Shown here in pieces: positions 50,025 to 62,991 of a stretch of 64,000 bases of DNA. Within the stretch, counting starts at the first letter, position 1. Each line of letters begins with the position of its first letter. The notes under the pieces were generated by a model. It saw nothing but the letters and a program-made list of their open reading frames with translations. It ran no database searches and was not told the origin of the DNA. Position numbers and translations under genes: made by a program. Origin of the DNA: Anastatus disparis (Eukaryota; Arthropoda; Insecta; Hymenoptera; Eupelmidae); the NCBI GenBank assembly GCA_017163975.1, contig JAFFSR010000220.1, forward strand, positions 10,868,001 through 10,932,000. The letters are read 5' to 3'.

Positions 50025-52829
50025 AAAAAGAAATATATTTATATGATATAAATATAATCGATCCAATTTACATGATAAAATTAATTCCAGTGCCTCCAGA
50101 TTAAATACTCGAGAAAAGACTTTTTTTGAGAAAAAAAAGAGAATGAGAGAAAGAAAATAAAGAAAGAATAGGAGGTTTCTTTATCTTTCAAACGAGAGAA
50201 AAAGAAAATATATTCGCATATGTATACTCGTTTGTATTTGTCGGGTATATATTGTAATCCGATCGTAATACTGTAAATACGAGAGAAATCCTTAAATTTT
50301 TGTTACCCCCCTTTTTATCCCTATATATATCAATATCGATTTAATACAATTGTATAATTCTGTATTAATGATTGTGTATCCGATGATATGTGTCGTGAGT
50401 GTTTTACCTTAATTCTTATTTTTTACCGAGATGTTTTTCTTTTTATTTTTTTTTCGTTCGGACCAAATGTCGTTTTTTTTTGTTCGTTTATTTTTTATTA
50501 TATATTATATCGCTATTATAACGATTAACGATGTATAGAATATATATTTTAAGATGAAAAAATATGTAATCTCTGTATTTTAATACGCACAAGAGGAAAA
50601 AAAAGTATAATGAAGTCGAAAATTAAAGTAAACGTATATTGAACGTACGAGTACGTTTAAATTAAATGTCAATGCGAATGACTTTTTCGCAGAGTTTCAA
50701 GTTATAAATGCGTGTAGCTGAAAACGTTGATAAAGATATTTTTCTTTGGAGAAAAAAATAACAAAAAAATTTTTATGAGAGACGCTGCGCGTACGAAAAT
50801 AAAATAATGTAATAAAGAGAGAAAGTAAAGATGGAAAAATGAACGTCAAACGTATATTTTTCAAATGAAAATTTAAAAAAAAAAAATAAAGATGTAAGTT
50901 TCGAAAGAAACGTTACGATTATTGAAAAACTAAGCTTTTAAAGCTGTAAATGCGATACCTGAATTACACAATGTAGCGTATAGACAATTTTTTTTTCTTT
51001 CCTAATTGTTCCCGAAAGGATTTTACGTTTATTCGAAAAACTTTATATCCTTAAATTTTAAGAAGCGCACCTTCCTTCTTTTTTATGCAATCAAACAAAA
51101 AAAAATGCGTGAATTAATAAAATAAAGAAAAAAAAAATAATAATTTAGCCTTCATTTTGAAGTGCAAATCGATGCGCAAACCAAAAAAACCAAAATCTGT
51201 AAAAGATAACTATGAATAATTTGTGAATATAAAATTGTTCAAAAAATCGTTCCATTAGTTTCGTGTTTAGTGGATGTCTTAAATTAAATTTAAAAAAATA
51301 AAATAAAAAAAACACATAAATGTTGATTGATTGAACGAGTGTCTATTTATAATAAAAAAATGTGTCCTCCATGTGTTCGAAGTTGTTAATTGTCACTTGT
51401 TCTCAGATTCGCAAATAAGTATAAAAAAAAATAAATAAATAATAAAAAAATGTACTACGTGGGACCAGGTTAATGTGGCCCAGGACCCTTATGTGTATAT
51501 AAAATAAAATAAAACTTAATAAATCGCGTCGATGAAGAAGAAAAAAAAGAAAGAAAAAAATGAATGAATTTTAATTGTAATCTGAAGAAATGACTTGGAA
51601 AAAAAAAATTTGTTAAATGGATTGTCGATGTATTTTAACATAATGCTAGTCAAAGTTACACTTTAGTTATAAGGAGGTGCGCGCACGTGAAAAAAATAAT
51701 AATTATTATAATAATGGATTATTAACAAAAAAAATAAAATAAATAAATACAAGAGCGCGTCACTGACACAATAATAAATGTGTAGATTCATATTCCAAGA
51801 TGTTTATTATGTAAAGATAAAAAATCTATATTAAAAAAATAATGATATACCGACATATTTAAATATTATATCGAGAGAGAGAATAAAGCGAGAGAGAGAG
51901 GAAGTGAGAGAAAGAGAGAGAGTTTTGAATAAAAAAAGCGAGAATATGGAAGTGAAAAGGCGTTTTTAAATATAAAATGAAGTTTTAACGACAAAATGAT
52001 ATATTTTTGTGTCTAAAGAGCCAGTAGATATGCGGGAATGAGAAAGCGAAGAAATTATTACCGATGTATCACTGTTGAGTTGTATATATGTACATTATAA
52101 TACAATGAATGACGAATATATACATATATATTCTCTAAAAAAATATATATATTTTTTTTATTTTTTTCCATTTCCGCTATCAATAATTTTTATATATTAC
52201 ATTTATTTTAACTCATTACATTTATTTGAAACTTTATTTTATAATTCTATTTTGTAGCGGGATTATACCCGTAATTATAAAATACAAAAATATTACAAAA
52301 ATAAAATAAAATAATTCTATATTATTTATTAACTCTAGAATTAGAAAAATAAAAAATTTAACAAATATTAATTTCTGTAATTATATTATTTTAAAAATAG
52401 TATATCAAATGAAAAGTTTTATTAATTAAAAGATACCTTGTATTAGGTACGATTTTTAAAAATGAAAAAACAAATTGTCATACTTTTTTTTAATAAGCAT
52501 TAATCTTAGCATTAACATATATTTTGAATTTCCTAAAGTAAATTTTATTAAAGTTCTTTTTAATCGTTTGATTCTCTAATTCAGTTGGACATTCATAAAT
52601 TACTATAAATACGTTTGGGTATCGGACGATCGTTTGATCGATAGAACGGTTGCCAAAGCGATATTAGTCACATGTGTTTTTAATTTCTCGAAGTTCGCCA
52701 TACAATATTAGTTTTACTGTTGTCTAAACGTAAACACAAACCTTAAAAAAAGATAGGTTATCATTAACAATATAACTTTTCTGCAAGATTAAAAATTTTA
52801 TAATTCATACAAAATATAAATAAATAAAT
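50025..52829 (+). other. cv-c 3' untranslated region and intergenic DNA
   Basis: No coding sequence is recognised. Many AATAAA-like signals (for example near 50154, 50811, 50885 and the cluster 51500-51525) make the cleavage site uncertain. A GC-rich imperfect hairpin (GGGACC...GGACCC, about 51462-51489) sits just before the last cluster. A GA-rich tract lies at 51872-51925. The end of the 3' UTR may be around 51.5-52 kb. The region from about 52600 is the presumed CFAP298 promoter. Confidence 0.5.
52649..52662 (+). promoter_or_regulatory. Candidate RFX X-box upstream of CFAP298
   Basis: GTTGCC-AA-AGCGAT fits the X-box pattern RYYNYY-N(1-3)-RRNRAC at 11 of 12 positions (the last base is T instead of C). 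It ends 167 bp before the CFAP298 ATG. RFX factors drive ciliary genes from X-boxes within a few hundred bases of the start, and CFAP298 is a ciliary gene, so motif and context agree. A palindromic E-box (CACATGTG) follows 7 bp later. Not proven. Confidence 0.45.
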
Positions 52830-52968
52830 ATGGTGAGACTACACGTTAAGAGGCAAACTGAAAGCTTATTCCTTTACGATACAAGCGTCGAGACGAAGGT
52901 CGACGACATCATTAAAGATATAACAATCATTTTTAATGGACGCTTAAAAGTTTCCAGACTTTGTTACG
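52830..52968 (+). CDS. CFAP298: CFAP298 exon 1
   Basis: The ATG at 52830 sits in an AAATATG context, and the protein begins exactly at the family N-terminus MVxLHVKR. The donor gtaaga follows at 52969; 46 codons plus one base. Confidence 0.93.
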
Positions 52969-55425
52969 GTAAGATTATACTTCACTTATTCACAATAAAA
53001 TATAAACATAATGCTCACACAAAAAACACCTTTTTAAAAGCTAAAAAGTAGTGAAAAATTTCTCTTTTTAGCTTTAAAGTTTTAAATAAATAAATTGATA
53101 AATACGTTAATGTTTATAGTAACTATTAATTAACAATTATTTTATTAATAATAATAAAAATAGATCTCGAAGATTTGGCTGAGCATGGTACAATGTTACC
53201 ACCAAATATGCAAGGTTTAACAGACGAACAAATTACTGAATTACATTTGAAAGATGAGTGGGGTGATAAGTGTATACCTAGCGGTGGATGGACCTTTGTT
53301 AAAGATATTATGGGTAATATAATCTAATAGTTTTTTATTTCATTATGTTTAAAGTAGAATTGTATTATTTAAAAAAAGTTCAGTATAGCTACGTTTGATA
53401 TTAAAGTGAAAGAGAAAAATTGAATAGGTTGAGAATCAAATAGCTTTTATTTGTATTTATTATAGGTCGTAGAAATGGCAAACAGCCTAAAGAAGAAATG
53501 CAAAATGTTATAAAAAAGGCAATAGAAGACGCACGTGCAATGATATCAAAGGTAAAAAAAGTATTTATGTTGTCGGCGCACATATTTTAGTTAACCCTTT
53601 TGAGTATCCATTATGAAAAGAATATAAATAGTCAAAACAATCAATTTCACATATCGTTAAATCGTTGATCGAATTTTTCGAATCTAAGAATTTTTATATT
53701 ATCTAATATTCGTTCATTATGAGATTAATATAATGTTAATGAAGTATAGTAATAATTAATTTCAAAACAAGATTTCTAAATCTTTTTGATAGATCTTAAA
53801 AATGATCACTCATATTTGCTTTCTTTGTGACTGCAAGTTATTTACATAAGTACACAAAGAAAAATTTGTTAAAATTGCATTTTCTAACGAATTGTCAAAA
53901 ATTCTTTAAACGTATGTTCATTAAATAATATATTTAAATGAACTTATATGTTTTACTAATATTTTTCGGATTCAATAAGCTTCGATTAAGTATGTTATCA
54001 TGTGTTGTAATTTTATAAGTAACACACATTTGTATACATTTTTTTGATCATTTATTAACATGCGATCAACCATCTTAAGAGGCGGTCGGAACCAAATCGG
54101 TGACTTAGTTCGATACTTGTAATAAATGCTTATAATAATTTATTCATTTATTAATATGGTGAAAATATAGTCATTTCCTCTAGTCATGTATATAAAAAAT
54201 AATTTAAAATAGTTAAAGCCACAAAAATATACAAAATATTGTTATAAAGCGAAAAATGCCACCTAACAATCGACACGACAGTTTTTTGCATGCGGTATAT
54301 GTCAAGTCGGTTTGATATTTGTAATAAATGCTTATAATAATTAATTTACTTGTTCATATGGTAAAAATATAGTCATTTCCTCTAGTCATGTATATAAAGA
54401 ATAATTTGAAATAGTTTAAGCCATAAAAATATATAAAATATTATCGTAAAGCGAAAAATGCTGACTTGATATATACCGCAAGTTACCGATTTGGTTCTGA
54501 CCGCCTCTTAAAGTCTATCCTATTCCAATTATGTTATATACGCTTCAAATACATTTTAATAGAAACGAACAAATAATGAGAAACATTGATTTTTAATTAT
54601 TTTTTAACTTTACCTTTGGATAAGAGCAATAATTTATAATTCGATTTTTTATATGTTTTAAATAACTGTATAGATCTCACATGTTATATTTAAATATTGA
54701 ATCTGATACTAATCTCGTAAACATCCAGTTTGAGAGAAATGTTTATTTTGAAACTGATACAAATACTAATATAACAAATTTTCATCTTTAGAAATTAATT
54801 GATCAAGATATACTAGTTACTCAAAAAGTTGTACAAGATGCTCTTGATGTTCTTCGAGGTGCTGTAATGATAGTTTATCCGATGGGTTTACCACCCCATG
54901 ATGTTATCCGTCTTGAATTTGAAAATAATGAAGATCTTAGTGGTACGCACGCTTCTCTTGAGGTAATAATAAGTTATTTTTTTAAAAAACAATGTAATAA
55001 TTAGAGACAATTCATTTTATTTAATTTTTGTATTTGATATTTAATCTTCTTATTAATTATATAAGTAAATCCGTTTCCTCGGATGGATTCCTAAATTTAA
55101 TTAAAATCTTTAATATTATTATTTTTTATTTTTTTTAAGATACAATATACTTAAAATTCAAATAAATATTTGTTTAAAATAAATCTAAAAAAATTAAACA
55201 AAATTCCAGGTCGTAGAATTGGAAATGGCCCAGTTATGGTTTTCAGGCAAAGAATTGTTACGTGGAATGAAACTAAAGGATTTTGTTGGCAAAAATGAAA
55301 AAACTAAAATAGTCGTTAAATTATCAAAAAGAGGATCAACAGCACCTACGCGTGAGCCAGTTATGTCAGACGAGGATCGTAAGCAACTCATGTTGCAGGC
55401 TTACAGGCGCCAAGAAGAAATAAAG
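52830..55425 (+). CDS. CFAP298: Cilia- and flagella-associated protein 298 (C21orf59/Kurly), 3'-partial
   Basis: Five exons: 52830-52968, 53164-53313, 53466-53551, 54792-54962 and 55210-55425. They join in frame for 254 codons, starting MVRLHVKRQTESLFL, the conserved family N-terminus. Further family blocks are GRLKVSRLC, LAEHGTMLPPNMQGLTDEQI, DEWGDKC.PSGGW, GRRNGKQP, RGAVMIVYPMGLPPHD, EFENNEDLSGTHASL and FVGKNEKTKIV. The protein is about 290 residues in vertebrates and acts in the cytoplasm to assemble outer dynein arms and in planar polarity of cilia. In insects motile cilia are limited to sperm flagella and chordotonal neurons. The final ~37 residues (D-rich YLNSxWAD tail) are not seen before 64000. 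It lies in the same direction as cv-c. Confidence 0.94.
53164..53313 (+). CDS. CFAP298: CFAP298 exon 2
   Basis: Acceptor aaatag at 53158-53163; donor gtaata at 53314. It encodes DLEDLAEHGTMLPPNMQGL and DEWGDKCIPSGGWTF, among the best conserved parts of the family. Confidence 0.94.
53466..53551 (+). CDS. CFAP298: CFAP298 exon 3
   Basis: Acceptor tattatag at 53458-53465; donor gtaaaa at 53552. It encodes GRRNGKQPKEEMQNVIKKAI and continues as a charged helix, ending in phase 0. Confidence 0.92.
54079..54507. mobile_element. TTAA-flanked inverted-repeat element with internal duplication (MITE-like)
   Basis: Terminal inverted repeats of 28 bp (54079-54106 and 54480-54507, two mismatches) begin GAGGCGGTC. 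TTAA sits outside both ends (54075-54078, 54508-54511). Inside, a 148-bp unit occurs twice in direct orientation (54112-54259 and 54314-54461). The second copy is bracketed by a 17-bp inverted repeat, GCGGTATATGTCAAGTC (54292-54308) versus 54463-54479, one mismatch. No transposase is present. The TTAA target suits piggyBac-type or Sola3-type elements; family uncertain. It lies in CFAP298 intron 3. Confidence 0.8.
54792..54962 (+). CDS. CFAP298: CFAP298 exon 4
   Basis: Acceptor catctttag at 54783-54791; donor gtaata at 54963; 57 codons. It encodes KKLIDQD...VTQKVVQDALD and the signature RGAVMIVYPMGLPPHDVIR. Confidence 0.94.
55210..55425 (+). CDS. CFAP298: CFAP298 exon 5 (last one visible)
   Basis: Acceptor aaattccag at 55201-55209; donor gtaagt at 55426; 72 codons. 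It encodes EMAQLWFSGKELLRGMKL, FVGKNEKTKIVVKL and MSDEDRKQLMLQAYRRQEE, aligning to about residue 253 of the human protein. The strong donor shows that another exon must follow. Confidence 0.93.
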
Positions 55426-57124
55426 GTAAGTGCTTTTGTATTATGATTACCTTCATTGTCGACTGATCGTTAACAAATTTCTTTCTTATCGACAATCGAT
55501 AAAATATTTTCCTATGAATTTGATTCTATAATTTATATATCCCCAATCGTTATTATAGTTTAGTTTTGTATCTTTGAAAAATGCTATTTATTTATAAAAA
55601 TTTTAAACTTAAATATCAATGATTACTACGTTATATTACCTGCTGTTAGGAATGAACCAAGGTAAGTGGTTTCAATTTCTGTGGTCTTTAGAAAATAAAA
55701 GTGGAAATGTCGAAATTGGAAAATGAGATAAATTAACGAATAAATTAATAGTATCCATTGCAGATATCTATTATAAAAATATGTTTTAAGAAAGATAATA
55801 TTTATATTACAATTTGATTCAACCATAATTTAATTATTTTCAAAATAAAAGACTCCAGTAAAATTTTAGTTAACGTCATAGAATTTTTTTTTCGATCCAA
55901 TTAAACTAGTTTCCTCAAATTTCTTTTCCGAGAGTATTGATCCAACCACTTTCTACGGAGGGTATATAATCCACTTTACGGAAATAATGTATTTTCCAAA
56001 TTTTCAGAAAAATCGAAAATTAATTTCTTCCCACTTAAGCTAAAGACAACTATTATTAGAATTCTTTTCCTTGTTTTTTAAAATTCAAAATTAACCCATT
56101 TCTAACCCAATGAAAATTTAATTTGTACGATAAATAAGTCATTATAGATCCAAATCAGCCATCTGTACTCTTTGAAGAAACAGTATAACATAACAAAGTA
56201 CAAAAGAATACGTTAATTTAATTAATTATTGATTCATTTATTCCATTTGTAGCTATAGAAACATCATTATTAAGGTAAGAGATTAAAGTAAGTACATGTA
56301 TTGGCTATATCCAATTAAAATATCGATTTATTTATTTAAGTCAAAAGTATTAAGCTAATCCTATAGATATACAAGATAGTGAGATTGACGAGGAATTTAA
56401 ATTTGTTTTATTATTTTTAATCTCTACTTCAATCTTTTTTATTAATCTTAATTATTTCATAATTGTAATGATTGATTATTAATCATATTATTGATGAATT
56501 ATTACAATTAAGTGGCAACATAATTACATCATTGTAATGAAAATGTACAGTATCAATCTAACAAAGCTATGCATGCTTTGTTTGTTATTGTATTAATATT
56601 GCGTCTCTCTGTGCAACCGACTGTATATTCTACATTTTGTATTATAATTACATTTCTAGCTATCATATTTTGTTAATTAGTTAAACAAATCTAAATAGAT
56701 GAAAACAAAATATAAAGAAATTCTAATTTACAATATATTATTTAGAAATTTTTAAAATAAATTTTAAAATTCATTTAAAAATAATAATATAAAAGTTAAA
56801 AATTGAATTCTCAACCGGTTGCGTCAGTTATTTACGCTTGTCGAGACAAAGCCCTTACGGGCACTAGTTGCATTACCTAGTTTACTTGACTTCTTCGTTC
56901 ATTCGTTCGTTCACGTGACGCAAGGTGTGTTAGTATGTATGCTTGATCATTTTCAACAGACCCAGTTACTAAGTAGTTAACGATCCCCTTTAATACAACA
57001 TTTAGTTCCAATGTCATTAAAAAGCAATTCTTTGCTGGTTGTTAAATTGACAAACCCATTAGTTTATTAGAGAAAATTTTGAATTATTTAGATCAATTTT
57101 AAAATGTTAAAAAATTAAAACGAT

Positions 57125-57230
57125 CTATGAAAATTTAATAACTATATAAAAACCTAATGGTAATTTAATAATAATATAAAAAATTTATAAAAATTCAATA
57201 ATTATATAAAAATTTAATAATTATAAGGTT
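57125..57230. repeat. Degenerate AT-rich tandem repeat
   Basis: Units resembling AATTTAATAATTATATAAAA recur four to five times with changes. It is low-complexity sequence without coding content. Confidence 0.5.
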
Positions 57231-58853
57231 TGTTTTTTTAAAAAATGCTTATGAATTGTTAATATTTTATTCTTATATTTTATATTTCATTTTATATTTC
57301 GTTCTTTATTTTTATTTCTCATATCTCATTTAAAATATTTTTATATTTTGAATGATATTTTTAAAATCATTATTTTGAACATTAAATTTTTTATTAAAAA
57401 ACTTTTTTAAGCCTTACTTTATTCATATAAGATATTGTTAAACATTTTTCCTGCACGTTTATTTTTCAGAATTTAACAGCTTTTTTTAACTTTAACAATA
57501 AAAATAAGTTTATAAATTTCAAAATAAATTTTTATTATATTGTTTACAAATAAAATTTCTGAATTCACTAATAATTATATTATTTACTAAAATTATATTT
57601 TTCTGAAAAAAAAACAACAACAAATAAACAGCAAAGCTTCATATACCATTTTAAATTAGATTGCTTTAATTATAAAAGCGCAAAACATCTATAAAAATAT
57701 TTGACCCAATTAACGTGCATTTAAACTCCCTAACGTTTACGTATACATTAGCCGACCCAACAAGTTACTACATTAACAGGCGTTTACTCTTTGTTTACTT
57801 TCGATTCACAGAGGAAATTAGTTTGAAGAATTTTTTTTTCACTCACTTTATAGCCTACATATATGCACGTGTATGTATACATATACGTCGAGGACAAAAA
57901 TTTAATAAAGTTTAAACACCCTCACACGATCAATATTTATAGCTACCAGGCATGTGTATATATAATACAAAATGAATGAGCTTTTTTTTCAGTTTTTATT
58001 ACTTTCTTGTCTAACAGTATTATCATCTATTTTCGTCTATAGACAAGACCTAGAAAATGTGCTGAAAACCGTAATAAAGTAATAATATATGTACTGTAAA
58101 GATTGCATTAACAGAAATAATAGCGACAATACACGTTTTATGTTACTTTATAGTCTTTATTTTTTTATTTTTACTTTAGAGTAGATGCGCTATATTGCTA
58201 ATCTAGATCGTTGAATAAATAAAAGCTTTATTTCTTATGTGTATTTATTAAAATGCAATACTGCAATTTTTAAAATTTATCTTATTTTATAGGTTTATAT
58301 TTTTAATAAATTTTTAAGCAATTTTTCTTTGGGTGCAATTTATGCTTGTGTTATTGAAAGCAATATTTTTTAAATAAAATTAAACTGCGAATGTTAATTT
58401 ACTTATTCTACAATTTTCATTATTATATATACAAAGCGTTTTATTAATTTATAATTTGTATACTTTATACTTCATGAATCATTTTATTCGGGCTATATTT
58501 TACGCAGTGATCCTAATTAGTGCGCTGGAATTATTAATTAATTTAGTCATATTTCACCATCAAACGACAGCGCTAAATTATTTACGAATGTCATAATAAA
58601 TAATTTCTTTAATTTGATCATTGTTTTAATTAAATATTATTTTGTTTGAACTGTTTGTATGTAATAAGAAAGTAGGGAAACGTAGCACGTACACGTAGAA
58701 AAAAACTAACAGTTGCTAGATCGAAGAGGAAAAAAAAGTAAAGGACGAAAAATGCCATTATCATGGGAAACGAATTTTTGTACTCTTGTTCTAGATGTGA
58801 ACGCTTTATCTTGGAGCTTGACCTTAGAATGTAATCATCTTGTAATACATAAA

Positions 58854-59616
58854 TATACACGGTGATCCAAAATTTTCACATTTGATAAATATTACACTAG
58901 AAAAGGAACTATCGTTAATAAAGAGAAATTAAGATACATTTTTTCATGATAAATTTTTGTCGGTTTAGGGCGAAGATTAAATCATTTTTATCAAAGGAAA
59001 TTTTGGTTTTCTCTTGTGTTGATCAAACTACCCATCTGGATACTATACTGTTTCTAATACATATTAATGACATCAAATTATATATAAAATATTCCAAGTT
59101 TTTGTTATTTGTTGATAATACTAAGATTTATAAGAAAATGTCATCAGTTAGTGGTGCTATAAAATTTCATTGCATTTTGTAATAGGATTGATCGCATAAA
59201 TCTATTGTATAGGTATTCCTTCTTAATACCTTCAAGATTATTAAAATATGTTACATGCTCCATACTTGCAATTTACGATTATATGCAATAGATACAAGAA
59301 TTTAATTTATATATATTCTGATTTATTATTAAACATGAAATATTAGATAACATATCAAAATAAAGAATGTTTTTCGAATTTTCTAAAATATTAATTTATT
59401 ATATAAAATCAAGTTTTTCTAGACGAAAACACTTTTTATGCAAATAATATTAGTCTAAGAAAACATACATAAATCTATTTATTATTATTACAATATATAA
59501 AATATTTGACATTTTTATCAAGATACACATATCTAATAAATGAATATTTACGAGAAAAGTTACAAACATATATTACAATATTTTTTTATAGTTTAAGCTT
59601 CAAACCACCCTGTATA
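58854..59616. mobile_element. Possible element bounded by weak TATACA-type inverted ends
   Basis: The left end TATACACGGTGATCCAAAA and the reverse complement of the right end TATACAGGGTGGTTTGAAG agree at about 14 of 19 positions. The CACCCTGTATA-type end is frequent in insect repeats. The interval encloses the RT relic, so it may be one decayed element or a nested pair. Confidence 0.3.
58946..59182 (+). pseudogene. Relic of a non-LTR retrotransposon reverse transcriptase (Jockey-like)
   Basis: The open frame contains VFSCVDQTTHLDTILFLIHINDI, resembling the RT core SGVPQGSxLGPxLFLLFINDL, then KYSKFLLFVDNTKIYKK, resembling the catalytic YADDxKIY block. The catalytic pair is degraded: FVDN (59108-59119) replaces F/YADD, losing the second aspartate, and PQGS is also lost. 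Only about 80 codons remain. A dead fragment; family assignment to Jockey-like LINEs is by motif only. Confidence 0.65.
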
Positions 59617-61110
59617 AAAAAAGTATAGAGTTACTTTTACGCAGAAACTTATCAGAACGTAAATCCTCTTGAGTAATGTCGTCTTTCTCGGAAAACATAG
59701 AAAATCTTTGCGTACATTTGTTTTTTTTAACAAAAACACATATCTTTGTCGATCAAATTCGTCACGGAGTATATATGAGAGTGAAAAGAAAAAAATCATG
59801 TCAAAAGATATACCTTGTAATCTAGTCACGTAACGTAGACATCTTTTCCGTTTGCTGGTATCTTTTATCAAACGATTTTCATTAAATACTATGCTGGGTC
59901 GATCTAGGTGTCTTTGGGACAATGGTTGTCTCAAGTACTTTACTCGACATTTATGAAAAGCCTTTGGAAAGTTATATGGTATCGCAAGCTTAAATTTCTA
60001 GCTGTCTTTATTCCAAAGTTAAATGGGATGATTCAGAAGTTGAGTCAAACCAAGATAAAGGTTGAGGAAATAAATATTTCCAAAACTTAAACTCATAGTC
60101 AAGATGTTTAGTAAAAATATTAATAACTTGACTGTTATTTCTCACTATTTTAATTCATTAGAATAATTACGATACGAGATTATAACTTTTTATATTGAAA
60201 TTGTTAGCATGCGTTTTTAATACTTGTTTAAAATGATATTGGATCGATCAGTCGGTGCTTGGACAATGTCAGTTAGTGAACGAAATTAAGGATAGTTCGA
60301 TATAAAAATTCGATTTCCTTACATACGACCAGATCTCGGCATGTAGACTAAAAAGATAAAAAATATTAGTGCAATGAATTTTGAGTTTATCGTGATACTA
60401 TTAATTTAACAAGATTTCAAAAATTGCCTATCTACGTGTCTCAAGTGTCCGTTTACCGTCTGATTAACTCTTCTTAAATTATTTTGAAAATTTATAAAAT
60501 AACTTGAATAGTATAGAATATTTTTTCAAATCCTCTCATATATTAAGATAAAATTAACATTTTAACTTACTAAAGAGTCTCCATAAATTTCTTAAATAAT
60601 AAGTATATTCGGAGAAATAGCGAATTTGAGGGTTGAAAAAAAAAGATAATTCACGAACAAAATACCCTATACACACACGTGTAAGGCTTGACGTAAACTG
60701 TACCATCTAGCACAAAGAGCTTCGTAATTTCGTTCGAAAGCTCGCCCACGTAAACATGCTCTTCAATATATGTGGGCGGTATACTCTGTAAGACCGAACG
60801 ACAATTTTTTACTTTTATCTGGAGTTATGGGAGTATACGTTTTAGAGGTTATTACTGATGCTTATGATTTTTTTTAAACCCATTCACTAGATAAGCAGAT
60901 TTCAAGATTTAAAAGTTCGAATTGTTTATGTGTCAGTTACAATGAGCTTTTATAACTTTAAGAATATTTTTTCTTTTAATCAGAAAAGTTTTGTGAAAAA
61001 ATGATCTCTAAGTTTCTACGGAAAATACTTTTCCGTGAAGCTAAAAATGATGAAAAAATTAAGTTCAGTATTACGAAAATTGCTTAAGAAGTAAACTTTA
61101 CCTTTCTTAA

Positions 61111-61251
61111 CCTTGTGACAGCCGAGATGACGTTATATGGCATGGTGTCATTCCATGATCGGCCCACATATACTATTACTTAGAAACATTTATGTGGGAA
61201 ATTTCGAGAAAGTTACACTTTTCAGTAGAAAAAATTCCGGCTGTTAGAAGG
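61111..61251. mobile_element. Short piggyBac-type MITE (141 bp)
   Basis: The left end CCTTGTGACAGCCG and the reverse complement of the right end CCTTCTAACAGCCG match at 12 of 14 bases, and both ends are flanked by TTAA (61107-61110 and 61252-61255). CC-start termini with TTAA targets are the piggyBac hallmark. An internal inverted repeat CCCACATA...TATGTGGG adds secondary structure. Non-coding. Confidence 0.8.
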
Positions 61252-62991
61252 TTAAATAATCTCAAAACTATAATTTAATTAATAATTTTTATTTGATAAT
61301 ATTTTTTGTTAAGAAGTCTAAGAAAATTCTATTCTTTAAAAAAAACTAAAATATTGTAGATCTATCAGAGAACCATTCATATATACGTACATGTATATAA
61401 TTCCATTTCGGCAAATACTTATTCCTTAATGAATTGAGTTTGATGAACTGGAACTTTACAAGTGTTGTATATACGTATAAACTAGTAAAGCTCGCATTGT
61501 AGGTGAAACACGTAACTTAGAAACTAATCGCGAAAATGAAGTTTACTTTGTGTATTACATTGTTGATCGAGAGAAACATTACGCTCGAGTCATGTGTTAC
61601 GTGAGTGCTAGGTAAGCCAATTCATATTAGAATTAATGATATTTTGATTTACAAATTATCGAGCAAATTTTAAATTAAAAATTTTTTTTAAATAGTTTCA
61701 TATTTTTATGATTAATATTTTATAAATAATAATTACATTTTTTTAATTTCATGAAAGCAATATGTTTAAAATTCTTTTAGTAAATTTATTGGTAATTAAT
61801 CATTAATTTAAAAAAAAATTTTTTTAATTTAAATGTCTACTTTATATTTTTTATGCAAACACGTATATATATATTTTTTTTTTAAAGTTAAAATAATCTT
61901 TCACTTCTGCATAGTTCAATTTTTTAAATTAATCTGAAAATAAAACTCATTCATATTTGTTTCTTGCTGACCACACTTTTACCTTTTTTAATAACTTTAT
62001 TGCGAATCATGTGATCAACATTAATTTTTTATTTCACGATAATTTTAATACTTCGAAGCCTCTCATTATTTCAATAATTGTGATTCTATATTACCAAGGG
62101 CATTTTTAATTTAATATTTATTTGGATTTGATATCGTTCTTGCAAAATTTTTGTAGTTCAATCAATAGAAAGTAATAAGGTATACAACCTATAAAAATAT
62201 TTTTATAATTATAGAAATAAAATTCTAAAATGAGAATTCAAATTTAAAAATTTAAGAAAAATTTTACATTTGGATGATGTTAACCACTACTTTTTCTATT
62301 TTTTACATCGATTTGTGTTAATATAAAAGAGAAAAAGGTTACACACCAAGATGCAAACATATACCCTTCAACTTCATGCGGAAAAATAATAGGCAGCGTA
62401 ACGAATAATCAAACAAAAAGCACACGATACGAACCAAGATTTTTTTTAATACATTCCAAAATAAATGAAAGGGGTGAAAGAGAGAGAGAGAAAAGAAAAA
62501 ATAAATGAGAATTCAAGCACACGATTAAAAACATTGATTTTTATCAGTGTCTCTCGTGTACTTGCACGAAGCATAATTTATACGAAAGAATAGAGTAAAT
62601 ATTTATGTATATCTGATGGTGAATTCGTTGAAAGAAAAGCTTCGGTGCTGTGCGTGTTTCATTGACACAAATATGGATATAAAAAAAGGGAGTGTGCTTA
62701 CCTTTTTTTCACTTACTTTTTATCATAGCTTGAATTAAATATTATAAATGTTTTATAAAATGGTTGATAAGAAATCCGCTTTTTTTATGTTACTGTGATG
62801 CAAGTAGAGATATTAAATATTTGGTGTTCATAATAGACATGGAAAATTATTAAAAATTAAGAATTGATTTAGACTATTAAAATAAATGCATAAAATTCCT
62901 CTTTGACCATTTTAATATTTTTATTTCATTTTATTTTTTATAAAAATACAAAAATTATATTAAATATAAATATATTTATATCAATCCATAT

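Noticed and set aside
55691..55736. Possible terminal exon of CFAP298 (acceptor tctttag, then KIKVEMSKLENEIN and stop)
   Set aside because: It is in frame, but the sequence bears no resemblance to the conserved D-rich YLNSxWAD tail; probably chance, though an alternative end cannot be excluded.
59908..60090. 60-residue ORF as the CFAP298 C-terminus or a transposase
   Set aside because: No match to the expected tail in any frame and no recognisable transposase motif.
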